A DNA stretch of 8,824 nt from Taibaiella sp. (GCA_019454705.1 JACFNS010000073.1:1-8824), one strand, 5' to 3'; shown: positions 1 to 6,888, counted from the stretch's first letter. Numbers and translations are program-made. The notes: generated by a model not told the origin, from the letters alone.

Positions 1-25
1 CTCAGTCTAACAAAAATATAAAAGA

Positions 26-41
26 TGGCACGGTATTTTCT
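26..41 (+). promoter_or_regulatory. Possible sigma-54-type promoter element upstream of the dehydratase
   Basis: The sequence reads TGGCACG, four bases, then TTTCT. The sigma-54 consensus is TGGCACG-N4-TTGCW, so the -24 half is a full match with correct spacing to the -12 half. The one mismatch is T for G at position 39, in the usually important GC of the -12 element, and this weakens the call. The site lies about 225 bases before the dehydratase start, in a gene-free AT-rich stretch and in the correct orientation. The predicted start would be near base 52, giving a 5' leader of about 215 bases. No activator site was recognised. Confidence 0.25.
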
Positions 42-183
42 GTGTATCATTAAATTATTAAGCAAATATTAAATGAAATTATTTCAAATGTATATTTTAT
101 TTATAGGTAATTAGTTGGGATGTTGACTAAACTACACGTCATAAATAGACAAATATAGATGCAATAAAACATTTAGTATTTGT

Positions 184-191
184 TAGCTTTG
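184..191 (+). promoter_or_regulatory. Possible Bacteroidota -7 promoter box (TAnnTTTG)
   Basis: The octamer TAGCTTTG matches the TAnnTTTG -7 element used by the primary sigma factor of Bacteroidota. It lies about 75 bases before the dehydratase ATG and would give a leader of roughly 70 bases. No convincing TTTG -33 element is seen at the expected 19-21 base spacing, so this is only a candidate. The ATG at 267 has no Shine-Dalgarno sequence and an A/T-rich upstream, which is normal for the phylum. Confidence 0.25.
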
Positions 192-266
192 CGTCGGAAT
201 AAGAGAGAGTGAAACCGGATTTATATGATATTTGTAGCTGTATATAAAATGTTGTTACAGCAATAG

Positions 267-2228
267 ATGTCACCAGATAAAACAAAAAAAATGCAATATA
301 AAATACGTATTCTGCCGCGTTGGTTCATCTTTCTCCTAGACCTGGCCTGCATACAGCTTTGCATATTCTTTTCGTTTATATTAAGGTTCAATTTTAACCT
401 GGAAGAGGTAGCACATTATAATATATCTTTTATACTCATCGCCTCCCTGCTACTTAACGGTATATTATTTTACCTGTTAAAGAGTTATGCAGGCATCATA
501 CGCTATACTAATATTGAGGATACATTCAGGTTGCTGATTGTTAACTCGATAGCCGCAATATTTTATTTTTCTATCAACTTTGGGGTAAACTTTTTTGCCG
601 GCGAGGTGAACCTGTTCCCAACTTCGGTAGTTGTTATTAACTTTTTCATTACCAACTTTGTATTGATCACCTACAGACTGTTGGTGCGCTATACCTTTAA
701 CTATTATAAGGCTACGCAAAGCGAAACAGTAAAAGTGCGCGCGGCAGTATTCGATACAGGTGAGTATGGCTTGCAAACCAAAAAGGTTATCAACAATTTC
801 CCCAGTAGTAATATCCAGGTAGTTGCCTTTATTGACGATGTGCTGAGCAGGAGTGGTAAGCTGATGGAGAATATTCCTATCTATAACACAGATGACCATA
901 GCTTTCAACGACTGAAAGAAGATGGTGTAGAGCTACTGATTATTGCCAACAAAAACATAAGTAAAGAACAACTGGTGCACCTGGTAGATACCGGCCTGAA
1001 GTATGGTATGAAGGTGCAGCAGGTACCACCAATAAGAGAGTGGCTCAATGGCCAGCTTGGTGCTCAACAACTGAAGGATATTAAGATTGAAGACCTGCTG
1101 GAGCGTGAAGTAATTAAGATACACAACGACAAGATTCATTTTGAGCTGAAGGGTAAAAGGATATTGGTAACCGGTGCAGCAGGTTCAATAGGAAGCGAGC
1201 TGGTAAGACAGTTAATCAACTACAAGCCATCGTTGATTATCCTTTGCGATAAGGCTGAAACACCTATGCACGACCTGCACCTGGAGATACTTGAAAATTA
1301 CAGGCATGCAAATGTAAAAACTTACCTTGGCGATATAACTGACAGGGTAAGGATGGAGCATTTGTTTGAGATATACAATCCGGAAGTAGTATTCCATGCC
1401 GCGGCCTACAAACATGTGCCGCTGATGGAAGATAACCCTTCTATTGCTGTACTGAACAATGTGCAGGGTACAAAAAACCTTGCTGAGTTGGCAGTAGCCA
1501 ATGGTGTAGAGAAATTTGTAATGGTGTCTACCGACAAAGCAGTGAATCCTACCAACATCATGGGCGCAACAAAACGCATAGCAGAGATATTTACCCAGAG
1601 CTACTATAAAGACCTGGTGAATGCAAATAAGGACGCTGTTGAAAAACGTAAGATTACCAAATTCGTAACTACGCGTTTTGGTAACGTGTTAGGTTCTAAC
1701 GGGTCAGTAATACCGAGGTTCAAAAAGCAATTGGATAAAGGCGGCCCTATAACGGTTACCCATCCTGAAATTACGCGTTTCTTTATGACCATTCCCGAGG
1801 CATGTCAATTAGTAATTGAAGCAGGTGTGATGGGCCAGGGTAGTGAGATATTTGTATTTGACATGGGCAAGCCGGTGAAGATAGCAGATCTGGCACGCCG
1901 TATCATCAAACTGGCAGGCAAGGAGCCGGATGTTGACATCAAAATAGAATATACAGGTCTGCGCCCGGGTGAGAAACTGTATGAAGAGTTGCTGAACGAC
2001 TCAGAAAACGTAATGCCTACCTACCACGATAAGATAATGATAGCCAAGGTAGCGGAGTATGACTTTGAGGTAGTGCGTGAGAAGGTAGATAAAGTGATAG
2101 CCAGTGCCAAACAGCACTATACACTGGAAACTGTAGGACTGATAAAAGACTTGGTGCCCGAGTACATCAGCAACAACTCAGCTTATCAGACAGCCAACCA
2201 GCCGGATAAGCGATTGACACAGGAATAG
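267..2228 (+). CDS. Membrane-bound UDP-GlcNAc 4,6-dehydratase (CapD/WbpM/PglF family)
   Basis: This 653-residue protein probably converts UDP-GlcNAc to a UDP-2-acetamido-2,6-dideoxy-4-keto-hexose, the entry step to QuiNAc, FucNAc or bacillosamine-type sugars. The N-terminus has about four membrane helices (roughly residues 18-40, 53-71, 88-110, 118-139), followed by a CoA-binding-like Rossmann region (about 155-260). The catalytic SDR domain starts near 295: TGAAGSIG at 302-309 is the NAD(P)-binding glycine motif, and STDKAVNPTN at 421-430 leads to M432-x3-K436. Met in place of the usual SDR Tyr is typical of the WbpM/PglF group. LRPGEK at 565-570 is a further family motif. Length and domain order are normal for full-length CapD. 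The ATG at 267 puts a short basic leader before helix 1; Met9 (base 291) is an alternative start. It is transcribed alone, convergent with the glycan operon, and ends in a strong terminator. Family is certain. The exact C5 stereochemistry of the product (retaining or epimerising) cannot be told. Confidence 0.93.
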   Translation: MSPDKTKKMQYKIRILPRWFIFLLDLACIQLCIFFSFILRFNFNLEEVAHYNISFILIASLLLNGILFYLLKSYAGIIRYTNIEDTFRLLIVNSIAAIFYFSINFGVNFFAGEVNLFPTSVVVINFFITNFVLITYRLLVRYTFNYYKATQSETVKVRAAVFDTGEYGLQTKKVINNFPSSNIQVVAFIDDVLSRSGKLMENIPIYNTDDHSFQRLKEDGVELLIIANKNISKEQLVHLVDTGLKYGMKVQQVPPIREWLNGQLGAQQLKDIKIEDLLEREVIKIHNDKIHFELKGKRILVTGAAGSIGSELVRQLINYKPSLIILCDKAETPMHDLHLEILENYRHANVKTYLGDITDRVRMEHLFEIYNPEVVFHAAAYKHVPLMEDNPSIAVLNNVQGTKNLAELAVANGVEKFVMVSTDKAVNPTNIMGATKRIAEIFTQSYYKDLVNANKDAVEKRKITKFVTTRFGNVLGSNGSVIPRFKKQLDKGGPITVTHPEITRFFMTIPEACQLVIEAGVMGQGSEIFVFDMGKPVKIADLARRIIKLAGKEPDVDIKIEYTGLRPGEKLYEELLNDSENVMPTYHDKIMIAKVAEYDFEVVREKVDKVIASAKQHYTLETVGLIKDLVPEYISNNSAYQTANQPDKRLTQE

Positions 2229-2249
2229 GCAAAAACGATTGATACTAAC

Positions 2250-2280
2250 ATAGCCGCACTAACGTGTGGCTATTTTTTTT
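2250..2280 (+). terminator. Rho-independent terminator of the dehydratase gene
   Basis: A 10-bp stem (2250-2259 with 2264-2273, one G-T wobble) closes a 4-base TAAC loop and is followed by eight T (2273-2280). It lies 21 bases after the dehydratase stop. The right arm and T tract lie inside the 3' end of the convergent sugar-transferase gene: its TAG stop is at 2259-2261, and the T tract supplies the AAA codons of its IKKIATR tail. On the minus strand the hairpin is followed by only a T5 about 14 bases away, so it is a good plus-strand terminator and at best a weak one for the operon. Confidence 0.85.
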
Positions 2281-2849
2281 ATAGTCAGCGTTATAATACG
2301 CAGGTAATTAAATAAGGTAGGGGACGAAATAAAGGATTGGTTGAGCCTTATTTTTTCAGGCATTATCTGTTCTATATAATATTTTTCGGGGTCGGGCTGA
2401 GCGGCCAGCAGGTTGTTCTCGTCTATAAATGTTATGGAAGCTATGTCTGTAATGCCGGGGCGTACATTCAGTATTTTACGTTGTTCGGCAGTGTACAGGT
2501 CGGTATAACGTTTAACTTCAGGTCGCGGCCCTACAATACTCATATCTCCACGCAATACATTGAACAACTGTGGTAGTTCATCCAGTTTATACTTCCTGAG
2601 AAAAGTACCAAATGGAGTAATGCGCGGGTCGTCGCCACCGTAGGTGAGGAGGTCCACTTTGTCGGAGTTGGCATGCATGGTGCGGAACTTATACAGGTAA
2701 AACTCCTTACCGTGTTTGCCAACGCGTTTTTGTTTGTAAAATACATTGCCTGTTGTATCCATTTTGACACGGATAGCACTGTAAATGATGAGCGGACTTA
2801 ATAATATCAATCCTGATAAGGAAAACAGGACGTCGAGCAGCCTTTTCAT
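2259..2849 (-). CDS. Small polyprenyl-phosphate sugar-1-phosphate transferase (PglC/WcaJ C-terminal family)
   Basis: This 196-residue protein should transfer a sugar 1-phosphate from a UDP-sugar to undecaprenyl phosphate, starting glycan assembly on the cytoplasmic face of the inner membrane. It is the minimal monotopic form of the family (about 200 residues) without the extra N-terminal helices of WcaJ/WbaP. The KRLLDVL start is followed by one hydrophobic segment (about 8-26) with a central S18-P19, typical of the re-entrant helix. Next come the basic KQKRVGKHGKEF stretch (39-50) and KFRTM (54-58). The catalytic Asp-Glu pair is in LDELPQL (D90-E91), followed by RGDMSIVGPRPE (100-111) and RPGITD (130-135). 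Its ATG overlaps the stop of the aminotransferase gene as ATGA, implying translational coupling. It is the last gene of the operon and meets the dehydratase tail to tail. Sugar specificity is unknown; the nearby dehydratase suggests a 6-deoxy amino sugar (inference). Confidence 0.93.
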   Translation of the reverse strand: MKRLLDVLFSLSGLILLSPLIIYSAIRVKMDTTGNVFYKQKRVGKHGKEFYLYKFRTMHANSDKVDLLTYGGDDPRITPFGTFLRKYKLDELPQLFNVLRGDMSIVGPRPEVKRYTDLYTAEQRKILNVRPGITDIASITFIDENNLLAAQPDPEKYYIEQIMPEKIRLNQSFISSPTLFNYLRIITLTIKKIATR

Positions 2850-4063
2850 GAAACAACCTCAATGTACGCTTTTTCTACCTGTTCCTCAACATAGGCGCAA
2901 TCCTCGTCACTAAGCTGTACATAAATAGGCAATGATATTTCGCAGGCGTAATTCCTGTAGGTAACAGGATAATCTTCAAGCAGATAACCCCTGTCTTTGT
3001 ACACTGTAAGCATGGGTAAAGGAATGAAGTGTACATTGACACTGACCCCTGACTCCATTATTTTTTCTATGATATTGTCACGTTGCTCCTCGGTAATATT
3101 TTTGATGCGTAACTGGTACAGGTAATGCGAAGATGAAGCATCAGCATCATACCCCGGAGGTATTATAGCCCAGTCTTTATCCTTAAAGAAATTGGTATAG
3201 TGGTCGTACACCCTCCTCCTTTGCGGCAGCATGAAGTCCGGGTATTTTTTGAGCTGTGCCAGGCCTATCGAAGCACATACATCAGTCAGATTGGCCTTGA
3301 TGCCGTCTGTAACAATATCGTATCGCCAGCTCCCGTTTTTCTTTTTTGCAAATGCATCCCTGTCCTGCCCGTTCATGGAGTTCAGCTTCATCCATTTATA
3401 CACCTCCTCGTTGCTGAACTGCGGTGGCAGGTTCAGGCAAACGATGCCACCTTCAGCAGTTGTCACATTCTTAACACTGTGCATGGAGATGATAGAAATA
3501 TCTGCATACTGAACCGCGGGCTTTCCTTTGTATACGGCACCTATGGAATGTGCGGCATCTGCGATAATCACAGGGCGGCCAAACTTCTTTTGTATATCGT
3601 TGGAGGGTTGGAAATTCTTTACTACGTCATCAGCTGCAGCCAACGGATTGATGGCATTATAATTACAAGCCCAACCGCCAATATCTACACAGAGTATAGC
3701 CTTGGTACGTGGCGTGATGGCTTGTTTTATTTTTTCGGGGTCTATATTGAAATCGTCCTGTACATCTACCATTACAGGGGTTGCGCCTGTATGTATAACA
3801 CTCAGGCCTGTGGCAGCAAAAGTGTATGCGGGAATAATCACTTCATCGCCGGGGCCTATGCCCAGCCATTTGAAAACCAGTGCGGCACCCGATGACCATG
3901 AATTGGTGCACACAGTTTTCTCTAACCCAAACATACGGGCTGTAAGTTCTTCCAGTTCACGCACCCTTGGTCCGGTGGTTATCCATCCGGTCTTGAGTGT
4001 TTCCGTAACAGCCGCTATCACATCATCGTCAATATATGGCGGCGCAAAATCTATTTTCCGCAT
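2846..4063 (-). CDS. DegT/DnrJ/EryC1/StrS-family PLP-dependent sugar aminotransferase
   Basis: This 405-residue protein should transfer an amino group, usually from glutamate, to a keto group of a nucleotide sugar. Features visible are GWITTGPRVRELEE near 26-39 (substrate/PLP entry motif of the family), PGDEVIIPAYTF (71-82), ADAAH (168-172, with D169 as the likely PLP pyridine-N ligand), and SMHSVKNVTTAEGG (193-206), where K198 is the expected Schiff-base lysine. The segment between VDIGG (126-130) and ADAAH is about 17 residues longer than in ArnB-type relatives as I recall them. The gene starts one base after the oxidoreductase stop and overlaps the sugar-transferase start by four bases. 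Neighbours allow two roles: amination at C3 of a 3-keto sugar made by the adjacent Gfo/Idh enzyme (WbpE-like), or at C4 of the CapD product (PglE-like). The adjacency favours the first. Family is certain, substrate is not. Confidence 0.92.
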   Translation of the reverse strand: MRKIDFAPPYIDDDVIAAVTETLKTGWITTGPRVRELEELTARMFGLEKTVCTNSWSSGAALVFKWLGIGPGDEVIIPAYTFAATGLSVIHTGATPVMVDVQDDFNIDPEKIKQAITPRTKAILCVDIGGWACNYNAINPLAAADDVVKNFQPSNDIQKKFGRPVIIADAAHSIGAVYKGKPAVQYADISIISMHSVKNVTTAEGGIVCLNLPPQFSNEEVYKWMKLNSMNGQDRDAFAKKKNGSWRYDIVTDGIKANLTDVCASIGLAQLKKYPDFMLPQRRRVYDHYTNFFKDKDWAIIPPGYDADASSSHYLYQLRIKNITEEQRDNIIEKIMESGVSVNVHFIPLPMLTVYKDRGYLLEDYPVTYRNYACEISLPIYVQLSDEDCAYVEEQVEKAYIEVVS

Positions 4064-4064
4064 C

Positions 4065-5081
4065 TTAATTCTTTAGGGCGTATATACGTTCTATTATGTC
4101 CACCACCTTTTTACCTTCCAAGGCATTGGTCGTTATTTCCGACCTGCCTTTGAGCACGTCCACTGCATTCTGTATCACAAAATGATGGTTGGCCTTAGCA
4201 GCCGTATACCCTGCTACCTGTTCAACAGGCGAAGATATACTTTCCTTTAATTCATAGTCTTTTATGTGGCAATATTCTAATTTGTCCATATACTGGCCAC
4301 CTATTTTCACCGTTCCCTTCTCTGCCACTATCACCATCGTGCTCTCCATATTCCTGTCCCAGACAGATGTAGAGTAGCTGAGTGAACCCAGCCCGCCCTT
4401 TATAAATCCGAAGCCAACAGAGGCGCTGTCTTCAAAATCTATCATCCCCTTGTGGTTGTTATTGGCAAAACGGGCAGTTATATCCTGCACATCGCCAAAC
4501 AGCCAATACAGTAAATCAATATAGTGGCTGAATTGGGTAAACAAGGTTCCCCCGTCAAGGTCAGCAGTGCCATGCCAGGTATTACCTGTATAATAGCGTT
4601 CATCCCTGTTCCAGTAGCAATGAACATCTACCATATATATATTACCGAGTTTATCATCCATTAACATGTTCTTCAGCCATTGCATAGCCGGAGAGTACCG
4701 GTTTTGCATGACGCATAATACATGTTTGTTATTAGTTTGTGCGCAAGCCAGTATATCGTCACATTCAGTTGTAGTCAATGCCATCGGTTTTTCTATAACC
4801 ACGTGCATACCCGCATTCATGCTATCAATGGCCTGCGTGGCATGAAGCCCGTTAGGGGTAGCTATGCATATAATATCACAGGCTATGCCTGAACTTATGA
4901 AGTCGCTTAAAGAAGTGAAGAAAGGGGCTTTATAGTACAAGCCCTTAGGTTCTAATGACGAATTTTTGTCAATAACTGCAACCAACTCAGCGTCAGGGTG
5001 CGCAGCCACCATATCGGCATGGCGGGTGCCTATGTGCCCCAACCCCAGTATTGCAAAACGTATCGGCTTACCTTCTTTCAT
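4065..5081 (-). CDS. Gfo/Idh/MocA-family NAD(P)-dependent sugar oxidoreductase (WbpB/WlbA-like candidate)
   Basis: This protein of about 338 residues has an N-terminal Rossmann fold (FAILGLGHIGTRHAD) with a G-x-G-x-x-G nucleotide-binding motif. Next come CIATPNGLH and the family signature VIEKPMAL, whose Lys is catalytic in this family. The C-terminal half-barrel carries a WHGT ... DGGTLFTQFSHYIDLLYWLFGD stretch, where the His of FSHYID is the expected active-site histidine. Members next to DegT aminotransferases, such as WbpB and WlbA, oxidise C3 of UDP-GlcNAcA, so a sugar-nucleotide 3-dehydrogenase role is a reasonable inference here. The start is ambiguous: a GTG at 5087 (three bases after the methyltransferase stop) and an in-frame ATG at 5081. 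I prefer the ATG because both keep the Rossmann strand intact, but a GGA eight bases before the GTG makes that start possible. It ends one base before the aminotransferase ATG, so the two are almost surely co-expressed. Confidence 0.9.
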   Translation of the reverse strand: MKEGKPIRFAILGLGHIGTRHADMVAAHPDAELVAVIDKNSSLEPKGLYYKAPFFTSLSDFISSGIACDIICIATPNGLHATQAIDSMNAGMHVVIEKPMALTTTECDDILACAQTNNKHVLCVMQNRYSPAMQWLKNMLMDDKLGNIYMVDVHCYWNRDERYYTGNTWHGTADLDGGTLFTQFSHYIDLLYWLFGDVQDITARFANNNHKGMIDFEDSASVGFGFIKGGLGSLSYSTSVWDRNMESTMVIVAEKGTVKIGGQYMDKLEYCHIKDYELKESISSPVEQVAGYTAAKANHHFVIQNAVDVLKGRSEITTNALEGKKVVDIIERIYALKN

Positions 5082-5090
5082 CCTCACTTA

Positions 5091-5807
5091 TTATTTCCGT
5101 GCTATCGTGAATGCTATGTATTTGCTGCTCTTGGGCAATACCAGTTGCAAGCTGCTGTTAATAAAATACATAAACATATTGACTGACTTACTTGAAAAAA
5201 AGGTTGGTAAAATACCAAATGTTTTGGTTTGCACAAGGTTGAACGCACTGAATAATCCTTTTAGCTCCGGCAAGGACAGGTAATACCAGCCTTTTCCGCC
5301 ATTCAGCCTTTTGCGCATATAGCGGTTGAGCAGGCCTCCCTGCAGGTTTTCAGCAGAAAAAAAATATCCACCGGGCTTTAATAGCCGGTGGATATTATGC
5401 ATAGCTTGTCCGAGCGCTTCAAAATTGCGGGAAGAGGACCTGCCGCGGGTGGGTTTTACACCACCTATTACCGATTTGCCGATGATAATGTCAAACTGCT
5501 CCGCCTCCCATTCATCATTTACTATATCCAGTTGCCTGTACTCAATACGGCCTTCTACGCCATATTTTTCGTGCAGGGGTGTGGCCGAGGCTGCAACATC
5601 AGTAATATCTGTACAGGTTACCCGGAAACCCATCAAAGCGAGCCATAGGGACAGGCCGCCATTGCGTTCGCCAATCGCCAGGACTTTACTATCACGGGGC
5701 AATTGCTCCAATACAGGACCCCAGTAATGCATCAACCGAGACCAGTTGCGTACATCCCATTCAATTATATCCTGTACGGGAAAATCATTTGTTGCCCTGC
5801 CTGCCAA
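5091..5807 (-). CDS. Class I SAM-dependent methyltransferase, substrate unknown
   Basis: This protein has about 238 residues. A class I Rossmann-like methyltransferase core is visible: motif I at about 42-51 (VLAIGERNGG, a divergent form of the usual GxGxG), an acidic end of strand 2 at TCTDITD (64-70), RQLDIVNDEW (91-100), FDIIIGKSVIG (105-115) as motif IV, and RLLKPGGYFF (141-150) as the post-motif. The N-terminal block NDFPVQDIIEWDVRNWS (7-23) precedes the core and looks conserved rather than spurious. The C-terminal part is hydrophobic around 203-224, perhaps membrane-facing. No in-frame ATG exists upstream of Met26, which would remove the conserved block. The best start is therefore TTG at 5807, overlapping the epimerase gene by 23 bases. 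An in-frame stop at 5823-5825 limits any longer start. Its position between sugar-nucleotide enzymes suggests it methylates a sugar or glycan, but nothing in the sequence proves this. The coding sequence contains the terminator-like hairpin at 5357-5396. Confidence 0.85.
   Translation of the reverse strand: MAGRATNDFPVQDIIEWDVRNWSRLMHYWGPVLEQLPRDSKVLAIGERNGGLSLWLALMGFRVTCTDITDVAASATPLHEKYGVEGRIEYRQLDIVNDEWEAEQFDIIIGKSVIGGVKPTRGRSSSRNFEALGQAMHNIHRLLKPGGYFFSAENLQGGLLNRYMRKRLNGGKGWYYLSLPELKGLFSAFNLVQTKTFGILPTFFSSKSVNMFMYFINSSLQLVLPKSSKYIAFTIARK
5357..5396 (-). terminator. Terminator-like hairpin with T8 tract inside the methyltransferase gene (possible attenuator)
   Basis: On the minus (sense) strand a perfect 10-bp GC-rich stem, TATCCACCGG with CCGGTGGATA, closes a 10-base loop (5375-5384). 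It is followed directly by eight T (plus-strand A at 5357-5364); AA upstream of the stem can pair with the first two, giving 12 bp. This is the standard shape of an intrinsic terminator, oriented to stop the operon transcript. It encodes residues about 138-151 (NIHRLLKPGGYFFS) of the methyltransferase. When the message is translated the ribosome would mask it; when translation stalls it could end transcription before the oxidoreductase, aminotransferase and sugar transferase. The structure is certain, its activity is inferred. Confidence 0.4.
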
Positions 5808-6888
5808 TATCGAGTAGTGTTTTTACAATACGCTGTGCGGTTTTGCCATCCCACATGTCAGGGATAGCTCCTTCCTTCCAGTTACCTGTAAAAATACTAT
5901 TCAATGCGGATTCCAGCTTATCTAAATCGTCACCCACCAGTTCGTTGGTGCCGATAGTGACTGTTTCGGGGCGTTCGGTATTGTTGCGCAGCGTGATGCA
6001 CGGTACGCCCATAACGGTTGTTTCTTCCTGTATACCCCCGGAATCAGTGACCACAGCCTTGCAATGGCTGACCAGGTAGATAAAGGAAAGATAGCTCAGG
6101 GGCTCGGTTACTAACAGCTTGGGATGTGAGGAGCCGGCAGCTTCCAAGGATTTTTTTGTACGCGGATGTACGGGGAAAATGATATGATAACCCGGGTTGT
6201 TCTTTACCAGTACTTCTAAAATAGCATTAAGTTTTTCCGGGTCGTCTGCATTATGCGGGCGGTGGAGCGTAAGTACCAGGCATTTTGATAAATCCAGCCC
6301 GTACTGTCTCACTATTTCAGGCTCTGTCAACCTGTGCCTGTTCATGTACAGGCTGTCTATCATGATATTGCCCACATAATATACATGAGCGGCATTTACC
6401 CCCGTGCGCATCAGGTTTTCGTTGGCAGTTTCAGTAGGTGTAAAGAAGTAATCACTGATAGAGTCTGTCACTATACGGTTGATCTCCTCAGGCATGCTCA
6501 TATCAAATGAACGTATGCCGGCCTCAACATGCGCTACTTTTATATTCAGCTTCTTTGCTACAATGCTACATGCCAGTGTCGAATTCACATCTCCCACCAC
6601 TATCACTATATCACAAGGATTCTCCAGCAGCTCCTGCTCAAAACCTACCATGATATTGGCGGTCTGCACTGCCTGTGTACCGGAACCGGCATTGAGGTTG
6701 ACATCCGGCAAGGGAATACCCAATTCGTCGAAGAATACGCGGCTGAGGTTGTCATCGTAATGCTGGCCGGTATGCACCAGCCGATAGCCAATATCAGCCC
6801 CGGCATCACGCACCCGTTCTATCTCCTTTATCAGGGGTGCAACCTTCAAAAAATTAGGCCTTGCTCCTGCTACTATCGTTACTCTCAT
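5785..6888 (-). CDS. wecB: Non-hydrolysing UDP-N-acetylglucosamine 2-epimerase
   Basis: This 367-residue enzyme should interconvert UDP-GlcNAc and UDP-ManNAc, or a modified UDP-GlcNAc relative, in the cytoplasm. It has the GT-B-like epimerase fold from end to end: VAGARPNFLKVAPL (6-19), HTGQHYD (39-45), VVGDVNST (97-104), HVEAGIRS (120-127), MPEEINR (132-138), TPTETANENL (150-159), LTLHRPHN (206-213) and TDSGGIQEE (281-289). D100, E122, E134 and H209 line up with residues I recall as catalytic in E. coli WecB (D95, E117, E131, H213). Length is normal. The ATG overlaps the glycosyltransferase stop as TAATG, with GGA just upstream. The symbol denotes the family. With WbpB- and WbpE-like genes downstream, it might instead act on a 2,3-diamino uronic sugar nucleotide like WbpI (inference); sequence alone does not decide. 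Confidence 0.92.
   Translation of the reverse strand: MRVTIVAGARPNFLKVAPLIKEIERVRDAGADIGYRLVHTGQHYDDNLSRVFFDELGIPLPDVNLNAGSGTQAVQTANIMVGFEQELLENPCDIVIVVGDVNSTLACSIVAKKLNIKVAHVEAGIRSFDMSMPEEINRIVTDSISDYFFTPTETANENLMRTGVNAAHVYYVGNIMIDSLYMNRHRLTEPEIVRQYGLDLSKCLVLTLHRPHNADDPEKLNAILEVLVKNNPGYHIIFPVHPRTKKSLEAAGSSHPKLLVTEPLSYLSFIYLVSHCKAVVTDSGGIQEETTVMGVPCITLRNNTERPETVTIGTNELVGDDLDKLESALNSIFTGNWKEGAIPDMWDGKTAQRIVKTLLDIGRQGNK

Noticed and set aside
74..115. Short open frame of 13 codons upstream of the dehydratase
   Set aside because: It is very short, in AT-rich DNA, with no regulatory-peptide character or ribosome-binding context.
111..151. TTGACT with TAGACA at 17-base spacing, and a small TTAGT/ACTAA inverted repeat
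   Set aside because: The -10 match is poor and Bacteroidota housekeeping promoters do not follow the TTGACA/TATAAT pattern. The 5-bp repeat is expected by chance in AT-rich DNA.
3200..3895. 231-residue open frame on the plus strand
   Set aside because: It lies opposite the well-supported aminotransferase gene, shows no recognisable domain and is Cys/Ile/His-rich like an antisense shadow.
5195..5218. Second hairpin followed by T7 on the minus strand, also in the methyltransferase gene
   Set aside because: The stem is only 6 bp and AT-rich with a 3-base loop, and two bases separate it from the T tract. It is too weak to call a terminator on its own, though it lies downstream of the stronger structure.
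5785..5788. ATGA junction at the epimerase stop as a start for the methyltransferase
   Set aside because: The ATG at 5788-5786 is in a different frame from the methyltransferase and hits a stop after a few codons.
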